Shown here: piece after piece, positions 1 to 10,377 of the stretch
Layout: every line of letters begins with the position of its first letter
How positions within the stretch are numbered: position 1 is the first letter of the stretch
Source: Candidatus Competibacteraceae bacterium
GTDB taxonomy: Bacteria; Pseudomonadota; Gammaproteobacteria; Competibacterales; Competibacteraceae
Direction: 5' to 3'
Length of the DNA stretch: 64,000 bases
Assembly: GCA_016699715.1 (NCBI GenBank)
Contig: CP065007.1
Coordinates: forward strand, 1,054,001-1,118,000
The notes under the pieces: generated by a model
Seen by the model: the letters and a program-made list of their open reading frames with translations, nothing else
Told to the model about the DNA's origin: nothing
Database searches by the model: none
Position numbers and translations under genes: made by a program

Positions 1-2715
<2,715 letters not shown>

Positions 2716-2828
2716 CGGTCAGGTACTCGGCAACTTCGATGGAATACTTGTAAGGTATCAGAAGGCGGAAGAGCAGGCAGCCGGGTTGTTCGCCTTGGGA
2801 GCCGATACCCTGGCGGCTGCTTGGGTCT

Positions 2829-3203
2829 TCAAGTCAGCTGGAAGGCATCCCGAATCCATTCTATCCGCGGTTCGCCATCGGCCTGGAGGATCGCCACCAC
2901 GTCGAAACGGCAGGGCAGGTCGAGGCGCTGGCGTTGCAGGTAGAGCGCGGCGGCGCGGAGCAGGCGTTGCTGTTTGGTTCGGGTGACCGATTCGGCCGGC
3001 GTCCCGTAGCGGGTATGGCGGCGGCTGCGCACTTCCACGAAGACCAGGTGCTCGCCGTCGCGCATGATCAGGTCCAGTTCGCCGCCCCGGCAGCGGAAAT
3101 TGCGGACCACCAGATCCAGGCCGTGTGCTTCCAGATAGCGGCAGGCCAGATCCTCGGCGGCGCTGCCTTGGGCGACGCGGCTGATCACGATGGGTTCACC
3201 CAA
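2829..3203 (-). CDS. yraN: YraN family (UPF0102) endonuclease-like protein
   Basis: A 124-residue protein with the Holliday-junction-resolvase-like fold of UPF0102. The GGELDLIMRDG and FVEVRSR motifs correspond to the E-x-D...E-x-K-type nuclease core of the family. Its role is not established. The longest start is TTG at 3203, overlapping the end of the DUF5615 gene by 8 bp. A GTG at 3188 is an alternative and would give 119 residues. In many proteobacteria yraN sits next to rsmI with lpoA between; here a toxin-antitoxin-like pair takes that place. Confidence 0.9.
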   Translation of the reverse strand: MGEPIVISRVAQGSAAEDLACRYLEAHGLDLVVRNFRCRGGELDLIMRDGEHLVFVEVRSRRHTRYGTPAESVTRTKQQRLLRAAALYLQRQRLDLPCRFDVVAILQADGEPRIEWIRDAFQLT

Positions 3204-3537
3204 TACATTCCAGGTGATCCGGGTAGATTCGAATCAATTTGTGGCTTGTGACGAGTTCGCGGATTTCAGGCCAGATGCGATGCAGGAAGCCATGAAAATC
3301 TCGCATTTTCATATTGCCGATTCGAATATGGATCACGCGGGGAGGCGGTTCGTTTAAAATAATTCGGTCGGAAAAATCGGCGTCTTTAGTAACGATCACA
3401 AGGTTATTTTCTCTAGCATAATTCCAGAGTTCGCTATCCGAGCATTCATCATTCAGGTCGAATACGTGTAAGTAATCGTCGCCGCGCCATAACGCGAAAT
3501 AGTATGGCAGATTGGCATCGATCAGGAAATACGCCAT
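3196..3537 (-). CDS. DUF5615 PIN-like protein (probable toxin)
   Basis: A 113-residue protein with the DUF5615 / PIN-like pattern: an acidic FLIDANLP motif at the N terminus and VTKDADFSD near residue 55. These resemble the acidic metal-binding residues of PIN-type RNases. It follows the DUF433 gene almost without a gap: the ATG at 3537 comes 1 nt after that gene's TGA, and an upstream TTG at 3546 would overlap it. DUF433-DUF5615 pairs are widely predicted type II toxin-antitoxin modules. RNase activity is inferred, not shown. Confidence 0.82.
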   Translation of the reverse strand: MAYFLIDANLPYYFALWRGDDYLHVFDLNDECSDSELWNYARENNLVIVTKDADFSDRIILNEPPPRVIHIRIGNMKMRDFHGFLHRIWPEIRELVTSHKLIRIYPDHLECIG

Positions 3538-3538
3538 T

Positions 3539-3787
3539 TCAGGCAACCGCTTTCAGAGTGTAATGTCGTTCCATCAGACGGGCGGCAAATTGCAGGCAAG
3601 CCCTGATGTCTTCGAGTTCCAAGCTTGGATATTGGCGTAGAATCTCGTCCGTCGTTTCACCCGCGCTCAGAAACTCCAGTACCGTTTGGACGGTGATGCG
3701 TTTGTTGCGCAATGTGGGTTTGCCGTTGCAGACATTGGGGTTTATGGTAATGCGATCACCGCAATAACTTAAAATTGTATCAGCCAT
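3539..3787 (-). CDS. DUF433 protein (probable antitoxin)
   Basis: An 82-residue protein of the DUF433 family, with the typical NPNVCNGKPTLRNKRITV segment followed by a winged helix-turn-helix-like region (VLEFLSAGETTDEILRQYP). DUF433 proteins are usually encoded directly upstream of DUF5615 proteins, as here, and are thought to bind DNA and neutralise the partner. A GGAGAA ribosome-binding site lies 6 nt before the ATG. Confidence 0.85.
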   Translation of the reverse strand: MADTILSYCGDRITINPNVCNGKPTLRNKRITVQTVLEFLSAGETTDEILRQYPSLELEDIRACLQFAARLMERHYTLKAVA

Positions 3788-3985
3788 CGGTTGTTCTCCA
3801 AATCGATTGATATCGGATACGTTGACGATTCGCTTATGCTAAATTATCCCGAGTTTAGTCGCAATCAGTGACATGATGGATGTCATTGGCATCAAGACAA
3901 TGAAGTTGCGGATAAAACGTGAAGGACATGTTATGTGGAAGTTTAAAGCGCGCCCGGTGTTTGCGGAGCCGGATCGAGAGGCCGT

Positions 3986-4870
3986 ATGACCGTCGAATCC
4001 GGTGCGTTGTACGTGATCGCCACCCCCATCGGCAATCTGGAGGATATCAGCGCGCGCGCCCTGCGGGTGCTGCGCGAGGTGGCGGCCATCGCCGCCGAGG
4101 ATACCCGGCATACCGGTCAGTTGCTCACGCATTTCGGCATCGATACGCCGATGTTTTCCTTGCATGACCACAACGAGCGCGCTCGTTTGGAACAGGTGGT
4201 GGCGCGTCTGCGCGAGGGTCAGGCGCTGGCGCTGGTGTCGGATGCCGGCACGCCGCTGATCAGCGATCCCGGCTTTCCGTTGGTGCGCGAGCTGCGTCGG
4301 CAGGGGTTGAAGGTGATCCCGGTGCCGGGTCCCAGCAGCATTTTGGCGGCCCTGTCGGTAGCCGGTCTGCCGACGGACCGTTTTACCTTCGAGGGTTTTC
4401 TCCCGCCCAAATCCGCCGCCCGCCGCGAGCGTCTGCAAGCGCTGGCGCGGGAGGAACGCACGCTGATTTTTCTGGAAGCCAGTCATCGGATCGCGGAGAC
4501 TCTGGCCGACCTGGCGGCGGTGTTCGGCGAGGAGCGTCCGGCGACGGTCGCCCGCGAGCTGACCAAGCGCTTCGAGGAAGTTCACAACACCAGCCTGAGC
4601 GAGCTGGGGGTCTGGCTGGAGGCCGATCCTCACCGTCGCAAGGGCGAGTTCGTGGTGATCGTGCAGGGTGCGCCGCCGGCCGCGAGCGAGGCGGAGACGG
4701 CGGAGACCCGCCGCTTGCTGGTGGCGCTGCTGGCGGAACTGCCCGCCAGCCGGGCGGCGGCGGTGGCGGCCAAGTTGACTGGTCTGCGGAAGAAGGCGCT
4801 GTACGATCTGGCGCTGGCGCTGGGGAGCGATTCCCCACTTTCCTCTGCCCTGGAGGGGGAGGGGGAATAA
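3986..4870 (+). CDS. rsmI: 16S rRNA (cytidine(1402)-2'-O)-methyltransferase
   Basis: RsmI methylates the 2'-OH of C1402 in the decoding centre of 16S rRNA using SAM. The 294-residue protein has the tetrapyrrole-methylase fold, with the N-terminal motif LYVIATPIGNLEDIS, the AEDTRHTGQLL segment, and the SAM-pocket stretches SDAGTPLISDPG and PVPGPSS. Length is normal for the family. The start is the ATG after GAGAGGCCGT. The next gene downstream is the RNase P RNA, a linkage also seen in Pseudomonas. Confidence 0.96.
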   Translation: MTVESGALYVIATPIGNLEDISARALRVLREVAAIAAEDTRHTGQLLTHFGIDTPMFSLHDHNERARLEQVVARLREGQALALVSDAGTPLISDPGFPLVRELRRQGLKVIPVPGPSSILAALSVAGLPTDRFTFEGFLPPKSAARRERLQALAREERTLIFLEASHRIAETLADLAAVFGEERPATVARELTKRFEEVHNTSLSELGVWLEADPHRRKGEFVVIVQGAPPAASEAETAETRRLLVALLAELPASRAAAVAAKLTGLRKKALYDLALALGSDSPLSSALEGEGE

Positions 4871-4922
4871 GGAGAGGCGGCCGGGGTTGGATTGAGAGGT
4901 GTTCCCATCCGCGTGCCGGCCT

Positions 4923-4950
4923 TGCCAAGCAGCGCCCGGCGGTGGACACT
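4923..4950 (+). promoter_or_regulatory. Candidate sigma-70 promoter of rnpB
   Basis: TTGCCA (4923-4928) and GACACT (4945-4950) are separated by 16 bp, just before the first base-paired nucleotides of the RNase P RNA. The -35 hexamer is good and the -10 is weak, so this is a positional suggestion. Confidence 0.35.
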
Positions 4951-4954
4951 AAGA

Positions 4955-5309
4955 GCCGGGAACCGGCTGGACGGTCGCTGTATCGCATTGCGGTATGGAG
5001 GAAAGTCCGGGCTCCATAGGACAGGGTGCCAGGTAACGCCTGGGCGGCGTAAGCCGACGGAAAGTGCCACAGAAAATACACCGCCTAAGTTCGCGAGAAC
5101 CGGTAAGGGTGAAATGGTGCGGTAAGAGCGCACCGCGCGGCTGGCAACAGGCGCGGCAGGGTAAACCCCACCCGGAGCAAGACCAAATAGAGGGGCATTC
5201 ACGCGTGGTCCGCGCGGCTCCTGGGTAGGTCGCTACAGGCGTCTGGTGACAGGCGTCGCAGATGAATGATCGTCCTCGACAGAACCCGGCTTACAGGCCG
5301 GTTCCCACT
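4955..5309 (+). ncRNA. rnpB: RNase P RNA, bacterial class A
   Basis: The catalytic RNA of RNase P, which trims 5' leaders from tRNA precursors. The conserved core is unmistakable: GGAGGAAAGTCCGGGCTCC (near 4996), the GGGTGCCAGGTAACGCC block, GTAAGGGTGAAA, GGTGCGGTAAGAGCGCACCG, and the 3' block ACAGAACCCGGCTTAC. The P1 helix closes the molecule: GGGAACCGGC (4958-4967) pairs with GCCGGTTCCC (5297-5306). The outer ends are set from P1 and could be off by a few bases. Confidence 0.98.
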
Positions 5310-5389
5310 TGATTCCCCTTGCGGCTCCTTCCGAGAGCCGGCTATCCGATCCTGCGTCGCGGCGCGGCCATCGCTTTTCCGGGCACACC

Positions 5390-6037
5390 ATGAGCACGTT
5401 TACACCGCTGGAGATTCGCCACGGCCTGCTGCTGGATCTGGACTCGATTCAGATTTGGGGGTGGGAGGAGGAATGCTTGACGCTGCCGGACGGCGCGACC
5501 GGCTACGGCATGGTGACTCGTGGCCGTTCCGTGCTGCGCGATCCCTGGGGTGGCTGTGAGTTAGGCCAAGGGATGTTTTTCGCGCTGCCTGACGAGGGTT
5601 CGGTGTGCGGTGGCGCCGGTTTGGTTATCGTCCTGTCCGGCTATCGCGGTTTGCGGCAGATCGGCGGGCCTTTGGAGAGCGTCGGGCGTTTGCGCTATAT
5701 CGACGGGTGCAGCGATACGCTGTTGATTTGCCCGCCCCGCGTGGGCGAGCCGTGTCTGAATCACCTGCATATTCCGCCGCATACCGACCAGACGCCCCAT
5801 ACCCATCCCTCGGCGCGGATCGGGGTCATCATGCAGGGGACGGGTGAATGCCGCACCCCGGATGGCGTGTTTCCGCTGCGGCCAGGCATGGGCTGGTACA
5901 TTCCGACCGGTTGCCTGCATTCTTTTTTCACCGGGGAAGCGGCGCTGGATGTGGTTGCCTGGCATCCCGATAGCGATTTCGGGCCGCGCGACGACGATCA
6001 CCCGATGATCAACCGGACGGTGATACCGCTGGGCTGA
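5390..6037 (+). CDS. Cupin-domain protein
   Basis: A 215-residue protein with a single clear cupin barrel near residues 120-200: histidines in NHLHIPPHTDQTPHTHPSAR, followed by GRMGWYIP-like turn residues (PGMGWYIPTGCLHSF). This His-rich pattern usually binds a divalent metal. The substrate cannot be told from sequence. The ATG at 5390 was chosen because the reading frame upstream of it overlaps the end of the RNase P RNA. It has no operon partner; convergent remnants of a broken gene follow. Confidence 0.75.
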   Translation: MSTFTPLEIRHGLLLDLDSIQIWGWEEECLTLPDGATGYGMVTRGRSVLRDPWGGCELGQGMFFALPDEGSVCGGAGLVIVLSGYRGLRQIGGPLESVGRLRYIDGCSDTLLICPPRVGEPCLNHLHIPPHTDQTPHTHPSARIGVIMQGTGECRTPDGVFPLRPGMGWYIPTGCLHSFFTGEAALDVVAWHPDSDFGPRDDDHPMINRTVIPLG

Positions 6038-6246
6038 GTGGTTGAGGCGCCAGCTACTTCTGTTTGCCAGATTTTCAGGTCTGGATGAGGTCGGCCATGA
6101 TGTCCGAAAGACTATGAACCTCAAGCGTCACGGTTTTCATGGTTTCACCTCTCGATCTGGCCTTGGAAGTCGCGGATCAGACGCTCTGGGGGCACGAAAC
6201 AATACTTCGATTCGTTGCCTGCAAGATGTTGTACATTATCACCTTA
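6037..6246 (-). pseudogene. Remnant of a two-gene unit: 3' end of an unknown gene plus a frameshifted COG4190-like regulator
   Basis: Reading on the minus strand from the mini-cassette junction at 6247, a frame without a start gives about 30 residues ending in RLIRDFQGQIER before a TGA. A second start follows (ATG 6140-6138) after AGAGGTGAAACC. It encodes MKTVTLEVHSLSDIMADLIQT and stops at 6075; a one-base shift would continue into WKSGKQK. The start resembles that of COG4190 (HVO_A0114-type) predicted transcriptional regulators. I infer a truncated, decayed gene pair cut off by the cassette junction. Confidence 0.4.
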
Positions 6247-6247
6247 A

Positions 6248-6398
6248 CGGGGCGGCGGATAAGCCGCGAGGACGGAAAAGCCGAAGGCTTTGACGGCCGA
6301 TGTCGGCTTGATCCGCGTGGTTGTGCGGCGCGAAGCGCCAAGCAAGCAGCGGATTGCAATCCGCCGCCCCGTTTCGCGGGCGCGAAGCGTCCGCGAAA
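6248..6398 (-). repeat. ORF-less mini-cassette, copy A (151 bp)
   Basis: Near-identical to the plus-strand units at 37583, 40047, 41036 and 41840, but on the minus strand. It begins after a core G at 6399 and ends with G at 6248 followed by TT. The start, GTTTCGCGG, is complementary to CCGCGAAAC 20 bp further on. Long outer arms (GGGGCGGCGGAT and ATCCGCCGCCCC) are separated by several small palindromes. This is the layout of an attC site with R''/L''/L'/R' arms, preceded by almost no cassette body. It has no supported ORF. Confidence 0.8.
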
Positions 6399-6466
6399 CG
6401 CCCGCATTTGCGGCTGGTTTGGAGCGCAGCGGAAAACAAGTCCGACAACATGCGCTTGTTAGAAAT
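6399..6466 (-). other. Integron attC site of cassette A
   Basis: Read on the minus strand, R'' is ATTTCTAAC (6466-6458). It is the exact complement of GTTAGAAAT at the other end of the cassette (11780-11772). A central hairpin region resembles the attC at 39977 (shared TGTCGGAC, TTTTCCGCTGCGCTCCAA). The core G/TT is at 6399/6398. The last gene of the cassette ends with a TAA inside R''. Confidence 0.75.
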
Positions 6467-6505
6467 CAACACGATCAATGAGCACTTTGCCGCGCCATTG
6501 TGCTA

Positions 6506-6513
6506 AATATATC
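6506..6513. repeat. Left target-site duplication of the IS66 element
   Basis: AATATATC here is repeated at 8273-8280 on the other side of the element. IS66 elements characteristically make 8-bp duplications. Confidence 0.92.
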
Positions 6514-8272
6514 GTAACTTCTCAATAAGTCATGGCGGCCTTGGCTGACGATATTCAGTTAGAGTACCCCATCGAGTCTCCCATCCTCACCCTGGAATCA
6601 CCCCCCGGCATGCCGACTCCCCCGATCCAACTCCCCGACCTCCCCGACGCGGAACGGACCCCGCTGGTCGAGCAGTTGTTGGCATTGATCGAAGCGATGG
6701 CCGAGACCATCCATCGTCAAGCAGAGACGATTCAGCAGTTGCGCGATGAGATTGCGGTGCTCAAGGGCGAGAAGCCGAAGCCGACGTTCAAGCCGAGCGG
6801 GATGGAGAAGCAAACCGATCCCAACGTGACGGACGGCCGTGACGGTGACGGTGACGGTGACGGGGAATCGAAGGGCAAACGGCCGGGTTCGGCGAAGCGG
6901 CACAAGACCCAGGACTTGATCATCCACGAGGAGTGTCCGATTCCGCCCCGCGACGTGCCGGCGGGCGCCCGCTTTAAAGGGTATCGGGATTTTGTGGTGC
7001 AGGATCTGAAGATCGAGCCGCACAATACCCGCTATCGGCTGGAAGTTTGGCGGACCCCCGACGGCGAGTATCTATACGGCGAGCTGCCGCCGGCGCTGCA
7101 AGACGGGCATTTTGGTCCGGGGTTACGTGCCTACGTGCTCTATCAGCACCATCAGTGTCATGTCACCCAGCCGCTGTTGCGCGAACAACTGCTGGAATGG
7201 GGCATCGACCTCTCCGCGGGGCAGATCGATGCCCTGCTGAGCGGGCACAACGAGCCGTTCTTTGCCGAAAAGGATCGGCTGCTTGCGGTGGGTCTAGCGG
7301 TGAGTTCCTTTATCTCGGTCGATGATTCGGGGGCTCGCCATCAAGGCCGCAACGGCTACGTCACGCAGATTGGCAATGATTTCTTTGCCTGGTTCTCCAG
7401 CACCGAGAGCAAGAGCCGGATCAATTTTCTGCAACTTCTACAAGCGGGCACACCGGTCTATCGGCTCAATGACGAGGCGTTGGCGTATTGGCGCGAGCAG
7501 GGGTTACCCCAGGCGCTCTGCCAAAACCTGATGGCGCATCCCACGGTGGAGGGGGTCACCACCGCGGCCTGGGAGCAACAGCTCGACGACTGGGGCCTGG
7601 TCACCGAACGGCATCGCCGCATCGCCACCGAAGGGGCCCTGGTGGGCGGGCTGTTCGCGAAAGGACTCTCGCACGACTTGGTGATCGTGAGCGACGGTGC
7701 CGGGCAGTTCGCCATTCTGCTGCATGCCTTGTGTTGGGTGCATGCTGAACGCCTGATTCACAAACTCATCCCGCTCGATGAGAACCATCGCCAGGACCAG
7801 GAACGGGTGCGCGACGAACTCTGGACGCTCTACGCCGACCTCAAGGCGTACCAGCGCGACCCCGATCCAGCGGCGATGGACGCCCTGCGCGCGCGCTTCG
7901 AGGCCCTCTTCACTCAGAAGACCTCCTTTGCGACCCTCAATAACACGCTCAAGCGTCTGTATACCCATCAGTCCGAGTTGCTCCTGGTGCTCTTGCGCCC
8001 CGACGTCCCGCTGCATACCAATGGCAGCGAGAACGACATCCGGGGGTTTGTGAAATGGCGCAAGGTCAGCGGCGGAACGCGCAGTGACTTGGGGCGACGC
8101 TGCCGCGACACCTTTGCCAGCTTGAAAAAGACCTGCCGGAAACTCGGGATCTCGTTCTGGGACTACCTGAACGACCGGATCGGGCAGGTTGGTGCGATCC
8201 CCCCTTTGCCAGAGATCGTTCGAGAACGGGCGGCGGCGGCAGAGGCCGTGCCGTGAGTTATTGAGAAGTTAC
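6514..8272 (+). mobile_element. IS66-family insertion sequence (ISBst12-like, one gene)
   Basis: A complete 1759-bp element. The 15-bp terminal inverted repeats are perfect: GTAACTTCTCAATAA at 6514-6528 and its complement at 8258-8272. The flanking 8-bp duplications are AATATATC. It carries only a tnpC-type transposase and lacks tnpA and tnpB, as in the ISBst12 subgroup. It is inserted near the 3' end of cassette A gene 2, and the intact ends and duplications suggest a recent insertion. Confidence 0.92.
6532..8256 (+). CDS. tnpC: IS66-family transposase (TnpC)
   Basis: A 574-residue DDE transposase. The N terminus holds a leucine-zipper-like coil (AETIHRQAETIQQLRDEIAVL), then a low-complexity Asp/Gly stretch (residues about 100-115, from a GACGGT repeat at DNA level), the IS66 zinc-binding region, and the catalytic core with ISVDDSGARHQGRNGY, VSDGAGQF and, near the C terminus, NGSENDIRGFVKWRK. 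The frame is intact, so the element could be active. It starts 18 bp inside the left terminal repeat. Confidence 0.93.
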   Translation: MAALADDIQLEYPIESPILTLESPPGMPTPPIQLPDLPDAERTPLVEQLLALIEAMAETIHRQAETIQQLRDEIAVLKGEKPKPTFKPSGMEKQTDPNVTDGRDGDGDGDGESKGKRPGSAKRHKTQDLIIHEECPIPPRDVPAGARFKGYRDFVVQDLKIEPHNTRYRLEVWRTPDGEYLYGELPPALQDGHFGPGLRAYVLYQHHQCHVTQPLLREQLLEWGIDLSAGQIDALLSGHNEPFFAEKDRLLAVGLAVSSFISVDDSGARHQGRNGYVTQIGNDFFAWFSSTESKSRINFLQLLQAGTPVYRLNDEALAYWREQGLPQALCQNLMAHPTVEGVTTAAWEQQLDDWGLVTERHRRIATEGALVGGLFAKGLSHDLVIVSDGAGQFAILLHALCWVHAERLIHKLIPLDENHRQDQERVRDELWTLYADLKAYQRDPDPAAMDALRARFEALFTQKTSFATLNNTLKRLYTHQSELLLVLLRPDVPLHTNGSENDIRGFVKWRKVSGGTRSDLGRRCRDTFASLKKTCRKLGISFWDYLNDRIGQVGAIPPLPEIVRERAAAAEAVP

Positions 8273-8280
8273 AATATATC
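8273..8280. repeat. Right target-site duplication of the IS66 element
   Basis: AATATATC, identical to 6506-6513. Confidence 0.92.
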
Positions 8281-8746
8281 GAGCCATATGACTCATATGA
8301 TTCAAAGTTTAAAGCTACGTCTTCAACCAAAGATTCTTTGTAGATGTCGCTCAACTTCAATAGACTTTTTAAGTTCTCTTCATCCAGCTCGACACTACCC
8401 TTAAAATGATTGTACATATGATGAAATCGATCTATTGGATCTGGATGTGTTTTTGCACCCCCCATAGACGGCATTATTTGATCCTTCACCCCTTGATATA
8501 TGTGTAAGTACACAAAAAAGAATAAAGCTCTGTTTACAAGGTCTGCTTTCATATAAGGAGTGTAAACCGGCCTTTCGATTGCGCTAATGTCAGCATCCAA
8601 TTCATCTTGCTGGGCATATGAGAAAAACATATGGGTCTTTTTGCCCAGTTCCTGGACAGATAAATAGGTCCCCTCAATCAAATTGGAATCATTCAGATGC
8701 CCAAGAAAATGATGAGCAAACTCATACCGATTACTAATAGATTTTA

Positions 8747-9807
8747 CTACTTTAGTGCGGATAAAATAAAATCAAAACTGGTCAAAGAAACCACTTCGCT
8801 TGGGAGAAGCGATTGAATGAGTTCATCCACTTTTTTACGTAGTTCATCTAGGGTTTTTAAATTGATCCAACACAATTGATCTTTCATTGATTGCCAAACA
8901 CGCTCAATGGGGTTCACATCGGGACTGTAAGGCGGTTGGAATAATAAGACGACATTATCGGGGATTACGAGTTTTTTGGCAGAATGAAAGCGACCGTTAT
9001 CCAATTAAATTACGTTGAGGCTGTGCGGATAAGTTTTAGAAAATTCATTCAAAAACCACTGAAAGCAATCAGCATCTAAATGGGAAAATTCTAAAAAGAA
9101 GTTTTCGCCACTCAGTGGCTCAATGGCACCATAGAGCCAAAATGATTGAAAGGTCCATTGAACTGGACCAACTGGCTTAATCCCCAGTGCGGTGATGACC
9201 CGCCGGGTGATCGTTTTTAATCCAAAGCGACTTTCATCTTGGCACCAATACCGTAAAGGCCGGACCGCTTCATTTTCAACTTGCTGAAGGATATCAATTA
9301 ATTCAAGTTGTCGTGGAAGTTTTTTTTAAAAGAAACCACCGCCTCTTCATGGCGATGAACGCTCGTTGGCCGCGCCACTTTAAGTTTTGCTTTGAGTTGA
9401 TAACGAACGACTTGATGCACTGTTGAATAAGGAATATCGACCTCGTATTCCTGGAGAAGCCACTGCTGGATTTGTCCGTAACTATGAAATCCATGAGTCG
9501 GATCGTCCAGACGGCGCTGGAGTGCCTCTCTCATAGCTTCGGTAATTCTCGAACGACGGCCGCCATGATAATTCCACTGCAACAGCCCGATTAAGCCTTG
9601 GGTACGATATACTTTGAGCCACTTGACAATGACGGATTTCGATCGCCCTAAATGATCGGCTAACTCTTGTAAAGAATGAAAAATCTCACTTTTAATCCAA
9701 TATAGAATTTGTAATCGCTCTCGAAACTTGGCGTGAGTTTGTTCATTCATTATGCGCTTTAGTTCTTCGGAGGATTCGTGGATTTCGACTTGTAATGAGC
9801 GGCTCAT
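8747..9807 (-). pseudogene. IS630 transposase, two overlapping frames with a nonsense codon
   Basis: Frame 1 (9807-9298) encodes 169 residues with helix-turn-helix regions (LADHLGRSKSVIVKWLKVYR) and ends just after eight A residues (complement of 9320-9327). A -1 shift on that run continues into the DDE half: CQDESRFGLK, LDNGRFHSAKK and SPDVNPIERVWQ supply the three acidic residues. A -1 frameshift on an A-run is a known way IS630-type elements make their transposase. However, a TAA at 9007-9005 interrupts frame 2 just before LDNGRF, where a CAA would be expected, so this copy is probably dead. Confidence 0.75.
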
Positions 9808-9829
9808 GACTGGATCAATAAAAGTAGGT
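8747..9829 (-). mobile_element. IS630-family insertion sequence
   Basis: About 1083 bp flanked by TA on both sides (8745-8746 and 9830-9831), the target used by IS630/Tc1 elements. The ends are related but imperfect: CTACTTTAGTG on the left against ACCTACTTTTATT read from the right. The boundaries were fixed by asking which TA pair restores the reading frame of the interrupted cassette gene. The transposase is on the minus strand and carries an in-frame stop. Confidence 0.8.
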
Positions 9830-10369
9830 TAAATGAGTATGATAACAAAATCTAATCATAAATGGTATCATGCCCTACAATAAACTCCAACTGTCTATCA
9901 GTATGATACTGAACGTTATCGTGGACTTGTTTGGGTATTTCACCTCTAGGGTCTAGGTCAAAATCAAGCGCTTCACTTTGAAGCATTGTTCTAATCGCAA
10001 TTTTTATTGCTGCACTTCTAACATCTTGGGGTACTTCTGCATCACCATGAGCTAGGATTGCTAGATTCATAAAATACAAGAAGTATCTTAATGATTCAGA
10101 TATCGTGATTATATTTCCAAACTCTGTCTTTTCAATTTGACCATTCGGCTTATTGCAAAATACAAACCCGGCCGTTAACTCCTTTGCTGCTGTGTAATCT
10201 TCATCTGCTAAGTGTTCGACATAGTTCTCAAATGGCTTGGTGTCAAAATAGTCATTGAAACACCAGCTTTCTCCTGCATCGGCCATCCTTCGCCTAAATA
10301 CACGGTAAATTCTTACATGATCAACAGTAGCGTCAGCTCTAATTTTCAGTAGATAGTCACTAGCGGATG

Positions 10370-10377
10370 AAACATTG
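10370..10377. repeat. Left target-site duplication of the IS1-family element
   Basis: AAACATTG here is repeated at 11679-11686. Confidence 0.9.

Larger units (their letters stand above)
6459..9859 (-). pseudogene. Cassette A gene 2, unknown protein, split by IS630 and IS66
   Basis: The pieces are 9859-9830, 8746-8273 and 6505-6459. Joined with one copy of TA and of the 8-bp duplication they give 549 nt, i.e. 182 residues plus TAA. The restored protein starts MIRFCYHTHLKSISNRYEF and ends WRGKVLIDRVDF; the TAA lies inside attC R''. It is rich in His, Tyr and Phe, and no family was recognised. The ATG overlaps the stop of gene 1 by 8 nt, so translational coupling is likely. As it stands IS66 truncates the last 15 or so residues and IS630 removes the start. 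Confidence 0.6.

Noticed and set aside
2716..2828. Cobalamin or SAM/SAH riboswitch before metH
   Set aside because: None of the conserved riboswitch core sequences could be recognised in this 113-bp gap.
6240..6470. Reading the repeat at 6248-6398 as part of the IS66 element
   Set aside because: The element's terminal repeats and duplications place its left end at 6514. The repeat recurs at five other places without IS66.
9852..9886. Reading cassette A genes 1 and 2 as one gene broken by a nonsense codon
   Set aside because: They are in the same frame only with a different choice of IS630 boundary. With TA duplications at 8745 and 9830, gene 2 has its own ATG overlapping the gene 1 stop, and the total length is a multiple of three.
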